A stretch of 64,000 nucleotides of DNA, taken from contig CAZZCG010000003.1 of NCBI GenBank assembly GCA_964653145.1, positions 1 to 64,000 on the forward strand. Reading direction: 5' to 3'. Numbering within the stretch: position 1 is the stretch's first letter; each line of letters begins with the position of its first letter. Positions 8,887 to 18,075 of the stretch are shown piece after piece. The translations under genes were made by a program, and so were the position numbers. The DNA comes from Pseudocalidococcus sp964653145. Its GTDB lineage: Bacteria > Cyanobacteriota > Cyanobacteriia > Thermosynechococcales > Thermosynechococcaceae. The notes beneath the pieces were generated by a model. It saw only the letters and a program-made list of their open reading frames with translations. It was not told the origin of the DNA and did no database searches.

Positions 8887-9204
8887 TTATAGCTTGACTT
8901 CGATATCAACTCCAGCGGGCAAATCTAATTTCATCAAAGCATCAATGGTTTTAGGTGAAGGTTGATAGATATCAATAATCCGACGATGGGTACGAGTTTC
9001 AAAATGCTCCCGAGAATCCTTATCAACGTGGGGAGAGCGCAAAACACAATAAATTTTCCGCCGTGTTGGCAAGGGAATTGGACCAACTGCAGACGCCCCA
9101 GTCCGCTTCGCCGTGTCCACGATTCGGTCGCAGGATGTATCGAGGAGCCCGTGATCAAAGGCCTTTAAGCGAATCCGAATTTTCTGCTGTTGCAGGGTAG
9201 CCAT
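8887..9204 (-). CDS. rpsJ: 30S ribosomal protein S10
   Basis: The 105-aa product is full-length S10 of the small-subunit head; S10 also acts as NusE in antitermination. Recognisable blocks are IRIRLKAFDHGLLD, GPIPLPTRRKIYCVLRSPHVDKDSREHFE and THRRIIDIYQPSPKTIDALMKLDLPAGVDIEVKL. A good Shine-Dalgarno (AAGGAG) precedes the ATG. It is the last gene of the str cluster; in cyanobacteria rpsJ commonly follows tuf here instead of heading the S10 operon. Confidence 0.98.
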   Translation of the reverse strand: MATLQQQKIRIRLKAFDHGLLDTSCDRIVDTAKRTGASAVGPIPLPTRRKIYCVLRSPHVDKDSREHFETRTHRRIIDIYQPSPKTIDALMKLDLPAGVDIEVKL

Positions 9205-9290
9205 TTTTACTCCTTAGTTGTCAAGGTTCCGAAAGATTAGGGAAAAATTAGGCCGCCAAGCTCAAACTAAACTGACGGCCCAAAAACTAA

Positions 9291-10520
9291 CTATTTAACG
9301 ATTTTGGAAACCACACCGGCACCAATGGTTCGGCCGCCTTCACGAATGGCAAAGCGCATCCCCTGTTCAATGGCGATGGGATTAATCAATTCCACATTGA
9401 CCTTAATCCGGTCACCGGGCATGACCATTTCCACATCTTCGCCTTCATCACTAGTGAAAGATTTGATCGTGCCAGTGACGTCGGTTGTCCGGACATAGAA
9501 CTGCGGCCGATAGCCTGCAAAAAAGGGAGTTTTCCGGCCCCCTTCCTTGTCGGTCAGGACATAGACCTCACCTTCAAACTCTGTGTGGGGAGTAATGGAA
9601 CCTGGCTTGGCGATCACCATCCCCCGTTGGATGTCTTCCTTTTTCAGACCCCGGAGCAAGAGACCGGCATTATCTCCAGCCATCCCTTCATCCAAGCTCT
9701 TCTTAAACATTTCAATCCCGGTGACAGTAGTGCTACGGGTGTCGCGAATTCCCACCAACTCTACGGTGTCGTTGACTTTTACTTTACCCCGCTCAATCCG
9801 ACCAGTGGCCACAGTTCCCCGCCCCGTAATGGAGAACACGTCTTCAACCGCCATCAAGAAAGGCTTGTCAATGTCGCGGGTAGGCGTAGGAATAAAGCTA
9901 TCAACAGCATCCATAAGTTCATAGATTTTATCCACAAACTCGTTGTCACCCCGAGCCGTTTTCGGGTTTGCAGTCATCGCTTCAAGGGCTTTCAAGCCAG
10001 AACCCCGAATAATAGGTAGATCATCTCCAGGAAACTCATACTCGGTTAGTAATTCCCGCAGTTCCAATTCCACCAATTCCAGAAGTTCTTCATCGTCCAC
10101 TTGGTCAACTTTATTCAAGAAAACGACGATGCTGGGCACACCCACCTGCTTAGCCAGAAGAATATGCTCTTTTGTTTGCGGCATCGCTCCATCCGTTGCA
10201 GCCACCACCAGGATCGCGCCATCCATTTGAGCCGCACCCGTGATCATGTTTTTCACATAGTCAGCATGGCCTGGGCAATCCACGTGCGCATAGTGACGAG
10301 CTTCGGTTTCGTATTCCACGTGGGCAGTGTTGATTGTAATCCCCCGAGCTTTTTCCTCAGGCGCTGCATCAATTTCGTCATATTTCCGAGCCGAGGCCTG
10401 GCCCAAAGCTGCCAAGGTCATCGTGATTGCAGCGGTAAGAGTTGTTTTACCGTGGTCAACGTGGCCAATCGTACCAATGTTGACGTGGGGTTTCGTCCGT
10501 TCAAATTTAGCGCGTGCCAT
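9291..10520 (-). CDS. tuf: Translation elongation factor Tu
   Basis: GTPase that delivers aminoacyl-tRNA to the ribosome. The 409-aa protein is typical of cyanobacterial EF-Tu. GTP-binding motifs are GHVDHGKTT, DCPGHADY and NKVD, followed by the two beta-barrel domains (GRGTVATGRIERG, RPQFYVRTTDVTG). It carries the short insertion at AMTANPKTARGDNEFVD common to cyanobacteria and plastids. A Shine-Dalgarno AGAGG precedes the ATG. It follows fusA by 18 bp. Confidence 0.99.
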   Translation of the reverse strand: MARAKFERTKPHVNIGTIGHVDHGKTTLTAAITMTLAALGQASARKYDEIDAAPEEKARGITINTAHVEYETEARHYAHVDCPGHADYVKNMITGAAQMDGAILVVAATDGAMPQTKEHILLAKQVGVPSIVVFLNKVDQVDDEELLELVELELRELLTEYEFPGDDLPIIRGSGLKALEAMTANPKTARGDNEFVDKIYELMDAVDSFIPTPTRDIDKPFLMAVEDVFSITGRGTVATGRIERGKVKVNDTVELVGIRDTRSTTVTGIEMFKKSLDEGMAGDNAGLLLRGLKKEDIQRGMVIAKPGSITPHTEFEGEVYVLTDKEGGRKTPFFAGYRPQFYVRTTDVTGTIKSFTSDEGEDVEMVMPGDRIKVNVELINPIAIEQGMRFAIREGGRTIGAGVVSKIVK

Positions 10521-10538
10521 TTAATTCCTCTTGTGTAA

Positions 10539-12614
10539 CTAAGCGTTCCCTTTGTTTTTAGCGATGATGGCCTCAGCCACGTTCTTGGGTACTTCATCAT
10601 AATGGCTGAATTCCATTGAAAAAATACCCCGTCCCTGAGTATTCGAGCGAATATCAGTGGCGTAGCCAAACATCCGCTCCAGAGGGACTTTAGCTGTCAC
10701 CTTGGCCAGGCCACCTTCAGCCACTTGCCCCTCAATCTGACCCCGACGGGAAATCAGGTCTCCCATCACAGTCCCCAGGAATTCTTCTGGTACTTCGACC
10801 TCCACCTTCATCATCGGCTCTAGTAGCACTGGATTGGCTTTAAGCACCGCATCCTTGATCGCCATCGAACCGGCAATTTTGAAGGCCATTTCTGACGAGT
10901 CAACATCGTGATAAGACCCATCAACCAAGGTCACCTTTAGGTCGATGACCGGATATCCTGCCAGAATACCTGATTCACAGGCCTCCTTCATCCCCTGTTC
11001 CGCTGGGCCCACATATTCCTTGGGAACTACACCCCCAACGATTTTGGAGACAAATTCAAAGCCGGTACCAGGTTCACCAGGGGTCAGCTCGATCACGACA
11101 TGACCGTACTGCCCTTTACCACCACTTTGACGAATGAACTTACCTTCTGTCCGGACAGGTTTACGAACCGTTTCCCGATAAGCGACTTGAGGTTGACCAA
11201 TGTTGGCTTCCACCTTAAATTCCCGCAGCATCCGATCCACCAGAATTTCCAGGTGAAGCTCACCCATCCCAGCAATTACGGTTTGATTGGTTTCGGAATC
11301 CACACTAACGCGGAAGGTGGGATCTTCTTCAGAAAGAGATTGCAAGGCTTTGGAGAGCTTTTCCATATCCTGCTTGGTTTTGGGTTCCACAGCCACGGAA
11401 ATTACGGGCTCAGGAATAAACAGGGATTCAAGGATAATTGGGGCTGACTCTTCACAGAGGGTATCGCCTGTAAAAGTGTCTTTCAGTCCCAAGGTTGCAC
11501 CCAAGTCTCCGGCCCGCAGCTCATCCACTTCAATCCGATCATCAGCTTTGAGCACAATCAGACGGGAAATCCGTTCTTTCTTGTTCTTAGTGGCATTCAG
11601 GACATAACTGCCCTTCTTCAAGACCCCGGAATAAACTCGAACAAAGGTTAAGCGACCAAAAGGATCCGCCATGATCTTAAAGGCCAAGGCAGAGAGAGGT
11701 TCATCATCACTGGAATGCCGCTCGACAATAGAACCATCGGGTAATGTACCTTGAATTGCCGGAACTTCCGTTGGGGACGGGAGATAGTCGACAACAGCAT
11801 CAAGGAGTAACTGCACCCCTTTATTTTTAAAGGCTGAACCACAGATCATCGGGACAATCGTGCCAGCAATAGTGCCTTGGCGTAACCCGTTTTTGATTTC
11901 AGCTTCGGTGAGTTCTTCACCTTCCAGATATTTTTCCATCAGATCATCATCGGTTTCAGCCACAGCTTCCACCAGCTTGACCCGGAATTCCTCGGCTTTG
12001 TCCGCCATGTCGGCAGGAATATCCGTTTCGACAATCTCTTTACCAAGGTCATCTTTGTAGATGTAGGCTTTTTGATGGACTAAATCCACCACGCCCTGGA
12101 ATTGATCTTCAGCCCCAATGGGGAGTTGAATCGGTACTGCATTGGCCCGCAAGCGATCGGTAATTTGCCCGTAAACCTTATAGAAGTTGGCTCCGGTGCG
12201 ATCCATTTTGTTGACGAAGACAATCCGGGGAACTCTATAGCGATCCGCTTGCCGCCAGACCGTTTCTGACTGAGGTTGCACACCGCCAACGGAGCAAAAA
12301 ACGGCGATAACACCATCTAAAACCCGCATGGAACGCTCAACTTCAATGGTAAAGTCCACGTGGCCTGGGGTATCAATAATGTTGATCTGATGATCTTTCC
12401 AGGATGTGCTGATGGCCGCAGCCGTAATCGTAATGCCCCGCTCCCGTTCCTGGGCCATCCAATCGGTCGTGGCATTGCCATCATGGACTTCACCGATTTT
12501 GTGAACGACTCCGGAATAGAAGAGGATACGTTCAGTGGTGGTGGTTTTACCCGCGTCAATGTGAGCGGCGATGCCGATATTTCTTACTCGCTCTAGCGGG
12601 ACAGTCCGGGCCAC
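10539..12614 (-). CDS. fusA: Translation elongation factor G
   Basis: GTPase that drives tRNA-mRNA translocation. The 691-aa protein has the G motifs AHIDAGKTTT, DTPGHVDF and NKMDR, and the domain IV loop SYHDVDSSEMAFKIAGS that enters the decoding site. Start codon is GTG at 12614, supported by a very strong Shine-Dalgarno (AAGGAGG) five bases upstream. It sits between rpsG and tuf in standard str-operon order, so this is the main EF-G and not a paralogue. Confidence 0.99.
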   Translation of the reverse strand: MARTVPLERVRNIGIAAHIDAGKTTTTERILFYSGVVHKIGEVHDGNATTDWMAQERERGITITAAAISTSWKDHQINIIDTPGHVDFTIEVERSMRVLDGVIAVFCSVGGVQPQSETVWRQADRYRVPRIVFVNKMDRTGANFYKVYGQITDRLRANAVPIQLPIGAEDQFQGVVDLVHQKAYIYKDDLGKEIVETDIPADMADKAEEFRVKLVEAVAETDDDLMEKYLEGEELTEAEIKNGLRQGTIAGTIVPMICGSAFKNKGVQLLLDAVVDYLPSPTEVPAIQGTLPDGSIVERHSSDDEPLSALAFKIMADPFGRLTFVRVYSGVLKKGSYVLNATKNKKERISRLIVLKADDRIEVDELRAGDLGATLGLKDTFTGDTLCEESAPIILESLFIPEPVISVAVEPKTKQDMEKLSKALQSLSEEDPTFRVSVDSETNQTVIAGMGELHLEILVDRMLREFKVEANIGQPQVAYRETVRKPVRTEGKFIRQSGGKGQYGHVVIELTPGEPGTGFEFVSKIVGGVVPKEYVGPAEQGMKEACESGILAGYPVIDLKVTLVDGSYHDVDSSEMAFKIAGSMAIKDAVLKANPVLLEPMMKVEVEVPEEFLGTVMGDLISRRGQIEGQVAEGGLAKVTAKVPLERMFGYATDIRSNTQGRGIFSMEFSHYDEVPKNVAEAIIAKNKGNA

Positions 12615-12716
12615 AGCTACCTCCTTAATGTGCTCAGTCGTGGTTAAAAAAAGTTAACGTAATTGTTCTAATTGTATCTAATTGACCCAGCGGATTGCTC
12701 AAGCTGGTACAAACAA

Positions 12717-13187
12717 TTAGTACCGATAATGAGCAAAAGCTTTGTTGGCTTCAGCCATTTTGTGGGTTTCTTCCCGTTTACGGATCGTGCTGCCAGTTTC
12801 ATTAGAAGCATCCATCACTTCATTGGCAAGCTTGTTCACCATGGAACGGCCGGAGCGTTTCCTAGAAAACTGAACTAACCAGCGGAGGGCCAGGGCAGTT
12901 CCTCGATCCTGACGGACTTCCATGGGAACTTGATAGGTGGCCCCGCCAACACGCCGCGCTTTGACTTCAACTAAGGGAGTGGCATTTTTAATGGCTTTTT
13001 CAAAAACCTGCAGTGCCTCTTGTCCAGTCCGTTCCTCAACCGTTTTCATGGCATCGTAAACAATCCGGCTAGCAATGGATTTTTTGCCACTAAGCATAAT
13101 CCGTTGGATCAACATGCTGATTAAGCGACTGTTATAGACCGGATCTGGGGCAGTGGGGCGTTTAGAGGCGCGTGTACGACGGGACAT
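12717..13187 (-). CDS. rpsG: 30S ribosomal protein S7
   Basis: The 156-aa primary binding protein of the 16S rRNA 3' domain. Conserved segments are MSRRTRASKR, KSIASRIVYDAMKTVEERTG, VKARRVGGATYQVP and the C-terminal HKMAEANKAFAHYRY. Length is normal for bacteria and plastids. It follows rpsL by 57 bp and precedes fusA by 102 bp in the str operon. Confidence 0.98.
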   Translation of the reverse strand: MSRRTRASKRPTAPDPVYNSRLISMLIQRIMLSGKKSIASRIVYDAMKTVEERTGQEALQVFEKAIKNATPLVEVKARRVGGATYQVPMEVRQDRGTALALRWLVQFSRKRSGRSMVNKLANEVMDASNETGSTIRKREETHKMAEANKAFAHYRY

Positions 13188-13244
13188 AGGGGTTAAAACT
13201 CTTGTTGCACAGCAGTAAACTTAATTGGATCTAAGAATTGGGAA

Positions 13245-13649
13245 TTATTTTTTGCCTTTGGTGGCTGTGGCGGCTCCAGCTTTGGGCTGCTTAGCTCCGT
13301 ATTTGGAACGACCCTGTTTGCGATCTTTCACACCAGCGGTGTCTAATGTGCCACGAATAATGTGATAGCGGACCCCAGGTAAGTCTTTGACCCGACCACC
13401 CCGAATCATGACGACTGAGTGCTCTTGGAGATTGTGGCCAATGCCAGGGATATAGGCAGTGACTTCAAAACCAGAGGTTAAACGCACCCGAGCCACTTTC
13501 CGAAGCGCCGAGTTGGGCTTTTTAGGGGTGGTGGTATAGACGCGGGTACAGACTCCACGCCGCTGGGGGCAGCTTTTCAGGGCTGGAGACTTGGTTTTCT
13601 TTTTGAGAAGTTCGCGCTCTTGGCGGATCAACTGCTGGATAGTGGGCAT
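13245..13649 (-). CDS. rpsL: 30S ribosomal protein S12
   Basis: The 134-aa decoding-centre protein S12, first gene of the str operon. The streptomycin-relevant loops are wild type in appearance: TTTPKKPNSALRKVARVRL and GGRVKDLPGVRYH. The C-terminus carries a Lys/Ala-rich tail (QPKAGAATATKGKK) slightly longer than in enterobacteria. A clear promoter lies just upstream on the minus strand. Confidence 0.98.
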   Translation of the reverse strand: MPTIQQLIRQERELLKKKTKSPALKSCPQRRGVCTRVYTTTPKKPNSALRKVARVRLTSGFEVTAYIPGIGHNLQEHSVVMIRGGRVKDLPGVRYHIIRGTLDTAGVKDRKQGRSKYGAKQPKAGAATATKGKK

Positions 13650-13692
13650 TGGCTAAGGTAATTCCGTGATGCAAATATTTCACCGATCTCTT

Positions 13693-13722
13693 ACTATACT
13701 AAGGCCCATGGAATCATGTCAA
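13693..13722 (-). promoter_or_regulatory. Promoter of the str operon
   Basis: On the minus strand a perfect TTGACA (13717-13722) and TATAGT (13693-13698) are 18 bp apart and end about 45 bp ahead of the rpsL start. This is the strongest sigma70-type promoter I can see in the window, as expected for an operon encoding S12, S7, EF-G, EF-Tu and S10. Confidence 0.75.
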
Positions 13723-14072
13723 ACCTTTCATCGCTCTGTTTCCCTGGATACTGTAGGAAGAGTTGTAGGTCATTCTAAGTTTCGGGGAGTGAATTGGCAG
13801 TTGACTAATTGAGCGACCGAAACAGGTAAATATGCTTTGAAACGCTACGGACTCTCATCCACGTATGCAGGGTAATTGGGGAATGAGCTAATCGTGTGTT
13901 CTAGCTCAGCCGCAATTGAAAATCCCTATACCTCAGCCACTGATTGCTACAAATCTCACCAGTACTAGAAAGTAAAAATGGAACGAATTATCCCAACAAC
14001 CGTAGCACTGTTCAGGCGATTAAACTCCGGATTAGGGTGTATGTGCCAATATTTTGATTCTTTCCTGGCGTT
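13723..14072. other. Intergenic region between the divergent rpsL and kinase genes
   Basis: About 350 bp beyond the str promoter without a supportable gene. I find no open frame with a start signal, no RNA-like fold I would defend, and only weak candidate promoter hexamers for the kinase gene on the plus strand. The CCAGGCC word that fills the surrounding genes is not evident here. Confidence 0.4.
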
Positions 14073-15794
14073 ATGTCCCAATATCGTCCTTTAGATCTGG
14101 TGGGGCAGGGGCAGTATGGCCAGGTTTTTTTGGCTTATAGTCAGGCAGAGCGGGGCCTGGTGGCCTTAAAGGCATTGCACCCCCAACGCTTTCCAACCCG
14201 GAATTTTTTGCGAGAACTTCGGTTTTTATTGGGGCTGAACCATCCACACATTGTTCGATGCCATACCTTGGATTATTGGCAGGGGCGGCGCTGCTTGGTC
14301 ATGGACTATGGGGAGGGGGGAACATTACGAGGGTTGCTGGAGCAGGAGGAGCATTTACCCATTGTTCTGGCCTTGGAATTGACAACTGAGATTTTGTCCG
14401 GGCTGCAATATATTCATGAACGGGGAATTATTCACTGTGATATCAAGCCGGAAAATATTCTTCTACGACTAACCCGCCATGGCTGGAGGGCACAGGTTTC
14501 CGATTTAGGTGTAGCTCGACTTGAGGTGGAGTTGGAGAGTGGGGGGCAGACAGGGTCTCCAGCCTACATGGCTCCAGAACGATTTTATGGGCAATACTTA
14601 CCCGCTTCAGATCTCTATGGCGTGGGGGTTTTGTTGTTTGAAATGATCGTGGGCAGACGGCCATTTCAGGGGAGTCCTTTGGAGTTGATAAGTGCTCATC
14701 TCAGTCACGTTCCAGACATTTCCCCAGGCCTACCGTACTTAGTGCAAACCCTGCTGCGTAAATCCCTGACTAAACTCCCTCAGAAACGTTATCAATCCGC
14801 AGCGGAAATGATCCAGGCCGTGAGGTTAGCCCATGATATTTTGCTGAGTGAGGGACAACAATACTACCCCTTATTCCCCAAATCAGCACCTTGGAACCTG
14901 GCCTGGGAGGCGGCAACCACCTATTCTTTATCTCAGCCATTAACGGCATTGATTAGTCAAGGAACAGATGCAGTGGGTTGGGGGGAGGGGAAACTGCTGC
15001 GTTTTTTTCGGGATGGTCAGCCCTCCGATGTCATTAACCCGGCCAAGACGGTTAATCACTTTTCCCCAGGAATTGAGACCTACTGGTTTGAAACTACTGA
15101 AGGGGAGATCTATCAGGCCGATCAACCTCAGCCCGTTTTAACGGTAGGGGCAGGGGCCAATCTCCAGGTTTGGGCCATTGAACGAGCGGGGAAATGGCTA
15201 GCCCAGGCCTCCCAAGATATGAACACTCACCTGACAATCATGAATCTCAAAACAGGACAGGTTTACACAGCCCGCCTTCCCAAATCCCAAGGCCTTTCCG
15301 GTCGCATCCAACAAATAATCCCGATCAACGCTCGCTATGGCCTGGTGGTGATTGCCAGTTCCCACGCGGACAAAACGACCTTGCTGTTGTTTAATCGGCG
15401 GGGAAAAGTTCTGTTGTCAACGGAAGTACCAATCCGGCTAACCCATGTAACCCAGGCCCAGAAAAATTCCTGGCATTTTGCTGCCCTCACGCCAGATCAA
15501 CCCCAGGCCATGATTCTGATGCGTCTTAAGCCCTGGTGTGTTCAACGGATTATTCTCGGTTTTAAACCCCAATGGTTAACAGCAACCCCCTGGGGCTATG
15601 CAGTGGCGGATCAAATCACAGTAGCTGGTATTTCAGAAAGTGGTGAGTTATTGGGCGGGATCGGCCTAAAACCCTCTTTGACGGCCCTAGTCAGCGCTGG
15701 GGAAAGGGGACTGTGGTTGGCAAGTTGGAATGGGACAGCGGGGAAACTGCAGCGGGTAGAATTTTCGCAGATGGGCCTGGATTTGATTATGTGA
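14073..15794 (+). CDS. Hanks-type serine/threonine protein kinase with C-terminal sensor-like domain
   Basis: Residues about 5-265 form a eukaryotic-type kinase domain. It has the Gly-rich loop VGQGQYGQV, the ATP Lys in VALKAL (K33), the catalytic loop HCDIKPEN, DLG in place of DFG (common in bacterial members), and SPAYMAPE for the APE motif, so it should be active. The remaining roughly 300 residues are not a recognised domain. They are rich in short beta-strand-like segments with aromatic and Gly turns (for example VWAIERAGKWLAQASQD), which suggests a beta-propeller-like sensor. No transmembrane helix is obvious. The gene ends 8 bp inside the end of the opposing YbjN gene. Confidence 0.92.
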   Translation: MSQYRPLDLVGQGQYGQVFLAYSQAERGLVALKALHPQRFPTRNFLRELRFLLGLNHPHIVRCHTLDYWQGRRCLVMDYGEGGTLRGLLEQEEHLPIVLALELTTEILSGLQYIHERGIIHCDIKPENILLRLTRHGWRAQVSDLGVARLEVELESGGQTGSPAYMAPERFYGQYLPASDLYGVGVLLFEMIVGRRPFQGSPLELISAHLSHVPDISPGLPYLVQTLLRKSLTKLPQKRYQSAAEMIQAVRLAHDILLSEGQQYYPLFPKSAPWNLAWEAATTYSLSQPLTALISQGTDAVGWGEGKLLRFFRDGQPSDVINPAKTVNHFSPGIETYWFETTEGEIYQADQPQPVLTVGAGANLQVWAIERAGKWLAQASQDMNTHLTIMNLKTGQVYTARLPKSQGLSGRIQQIIPINARYGLVVIASSHADKTTLLLFNRRGKVLLSTEVPIRLTHVTQAQKNSWHFAALTPDQPQAMILMRLKPWCVQRIILGFKPQWLTATPWGYAVADQITVAGISESGELLGGIGLKPSLTALVSAGERGLWLASWNGTAGKLQRVEFSQMGLDLIM

Positions 15795-16251
15795 ACTCGG
15801 CCTGGAGTGCATCATCGTAGTCATCGGCCAACGTTGCCACAATGGTGATGCCGCGGGCAATTTCTCCAGGGCTAATTCCGGCAAGGGTGCGACTGGCTAA
15901 AACCATCACTTGCTGTTCAAAAATGGCAAAGCGGGCTTCAAGGGTGGAGAGCCAATTCAGTTCCAGAAGTTTTTCGTACAAACCGCTGGGATTTTGCACA
16001 GGTAAAGTTAGCACTGGTGACCAAATCGTGAGGGTGCTGTCTGCCTGGGTGCCGGTCAGTTGGACGTAGATCGTGGCACTGCCATAGGTAAACTTCCAGA
16101 TCGAGCTGTCGTCACTGTGGTTGACAAGGGGATTGCCCGACTGATCCAAGCCAGAGATGACGGTTTCAATAATTTCCTGGGGATTCAAACCCAATTCCCC
16201 ATCTTTGTCAGAATCTGGAGCCAAGGAGGAATCTGTTGCATCAAACGTCAT
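15787..16251 (-). CDS. YbjN domain-containing protein
   Basis: A 154-aa protein of the YbjN (sensory transduction regulator) type, a fold related to type III secretion chaperones. The beta-alpha pattern is clear: SIWKFTYGSATIYVQLTG, LTIWSPVLTLPVQNPSGLYEKLLELNW, ARFAIFEQQVMVLASRTL, and a C-terminal helix. The cyanobacterial members are uncharacterised. The N-terminal DSDKDGE stretch looks like part of a calcium loop but lacks the acidic residue at position 12. The ATG at 16251 is chosen over 16260. It converges on the kinase gene with an 8-bp tail overlap. Confidence 0.75.
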   Translation of the reverse strand: MTFDATDSSLAPDSDKDGELGLNPQEIIETVISGLDQSGNPLVNHSDDSSIWKFTYGSATIYVQLTGTQADSTLTIWSPVLTLPVQNPSGLYEKLLELNWLSTLEARFAIFEQQVMVLASRTLAGISPGEIARGITIVATLADDYDDALQAEFT

Positions 16252-16441
16252 GGCCAGCATTTATCCAAACGGCATCATTTACTAGCTTATCGGGGCCTGG
16301 GAATTTCTTTGCTGAGGATTCAGAAAACTGTATCCCCTGGCCTGGAAAATGGGGTTTTTATAGTCTTGACAAAAACCATTAGAGTAGAGGGCGTAAGTCC
16401 TTTGACTTAGTCTTGTTTCCAAAGTTTATTTCGTCATCCCT

Positions 16442-17974
16442 ATGCTGGCCTGTGTTTGGAGTGCATCCCTAATTGGCATCGACGCGGTGCGGGTGGGTGT
16501 GGAAGTGGATGTTTCTGGGGGCTTACCGGGGATTGTAGTTGTGGGCTTACCGGATGCGGCTGTCCAGGAAGCTCGGGAACGGGTCAAGGCAGCGATTCGG
16601 AACTCGGGGTTTGCGTTTCCAATGCGCCGAATTGTGATCAATCTCAGTCCCGCAGACTTGAAAAAGGAAGGGCCCAGTTTTGATTTGCCCATCAGCATTG
16701 GCATCCTTGCCGCCGCTCAGCAGGTCAGTGGTGAATTACTGGGGGATCATTTATTTCTTGGGGAAGTTTCTTTAGACGGTGCTTTGAGGCCAGTCGCAGG
16801 GATCTTACCTATTGCCGCAACAGCTCAACAACTGGGCATTACAGGGCTGATTTTACCGGCAGCCAATGTTAACGAAGCGGCCGTAGTTGCTGGACTTAAG
16901 GTTTATGGTTTTGAGCATCTCTCCCAGGTTGCAGCGTTTTTGAATCATCCCCAAGAGTACCAGGCCCCGGTGTTGGCATCTCCCCAAGCTCCAAGTCATC
17001 TAGTCCAACCCAGTCACCTAGATTTGCAGGATGTCAAAGGACAGAATCATGCGCGCCGGGCGTTGGAAATTGCCGCTGCGGGAGGCCATAACTTAGTGTT
17101 TGTCGGGCCTCCAGGCAGTGGGAAAACCATGCTGGCGAGGCGTTTACCAGGAATCCTACCACCCCTGAGTTTTGCTGAAGCGCTTGAAGTTACCAAAATT
17201 CATTCCGTGGCTGGGTTAATTAAAGATCGGGGAACCCTGATTCAAAGTCGTCCCTTTCGGAGTCCCCATCATTCGGCATCAGGGCCAGCCTTAGTTGGGG
17301 GTGGCAGTTATCCCAGGCCTGGCGAGATATCGTTAGCCCATCAAGGGATTTTATTTCTCGATGAATTGACGGAATTTAAGCGGGATGTTTTGGAATTTCT
17401 CCGACAACCCCTAGAGGATGGAGTGGTTACTATTTCACGGACGCGCCAATCGGTGTCGTTTCCTGCCCAGTTTACCCTTGTGGCCAGCACGAATCCCTGC
17501 CCCTGTGGTTATTTTGGCGATCCCATCCAGGCCTGTACCTGTTCCCCACGGCAACGGGAAAATTATTGGGCTAAGCTTTCAGGGCCGTTGATGGATCGAA
17601 TTGATCTGCAAGTGACCGTTAGTCGGCTTAAACCAGAGGAAATTACCCGTCGGTCTGGGGGTGAGCCCTCCGAAGCAGTCCGACAACGAGTAGAGGCAGC
17701 CCGCCAAATTGCCCAGGCCCGGTTTCAAGATGAACCCCAGGTGCGCTGCAATGCCCAAATGCAAAGCCGACATCTACGCCGCTGGTGCAAACTGGATGAA
17801 ACTTCTCGCACCCTTTTAGAAACCGCAATTCGGAAATTAGGACTTTCTGCCCGGGGAACGGATCGAATTTTGAAGGTAGCCCGGACAATTGCAGATTTAT
17901 CAGCAGCAGAAACAATACAGCCAACTCAGGTGGCCGAAGCAATCCAATACCGAACCATTGATCGAGCTCAATGA
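16442..17974 (+). CDS. comM: ComM/YifB-family Mg-chelatase-like AAA+ ATPase
   Basis: ComM is a hexameric branch-migration helicase that helps integrate incoming DNA during natural transformation. The 510-aa protein has the N-terminal Lon-S5-like fold (VDVSGGLPGIVVVGLPDAAV, LSPADLKKEGPSFDLPI), then an AAA+ core with Walker A GPPGSGKTMLARR, Walker B GILFLDELTEF, the NPCPCGYFGDP cysteine patch and the arginine-bearing LSGPLMDRIDLQV. It ends with the C-terminal Mg-chelatase-like domain. Length and motifs are complete. It fits with natural competence, which many cyanobacteria have, but other competence genes are not in the window. Confidence 0.92.
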   Translation: MLACVWSASLIGIDAVRVGVEVDVSGGLPGIVVVGLPDAAVQEARERVKAAIRNSGFAFPMRRIVINLSPADLKKEGPSFDLPISIGILAAAQQVSGELLGDHLFLGEVSLDGALRPVAGILPIAATAQQLGITGLILPAANVNEAAVVAGLKVYGFEHLSQVAAFLNHPQEYQAPVLASPQAPSHLVQPSHLDLQDVKGQNHARRALEIAAAGGHNLVFVGPPGSGKTMLARRLPGILPPLSFAEALEVTKIHSVAGLIKDRGTLIQSRPFRSPHHSASGPALVGGGSYPRPGEISLAHQGILFLDELTEFKRDVLEFLRQPLEDGVVTISRTRQSVSFPAQFTLVASTNPCPCGYFGDPIQACTCSPRQRENYWAKLSGPLMDRIDLQVTVSRLKPEEITRRSGGEPSEAVRQRVEAARQIAQARFQDEPQVRCNAQMQSRHLRRWCKLDETSRTLLETAIRKLGLSARGTDRILKVARTIADLSAAETIQPTQVAEAIQYRTIDRAQ

Positions 17975-18075
17975 CCTTAAAACTGGAACTTTTTGCAACA
18001 GTGGGTAATCCATAGGGTACGCTCGTAATTTCGGCCTGGATGGGCCACCCTTGCTCTAACTATTTTTGGTTCTCC

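Noticed and set aside
16190..16251. EF-hand in the YbjN protein (DSDKDGE).
   Set aside because: The first positions fit a calcium loop, but position 12 is not acidic, unlike the full loop in the PLD-type protein.
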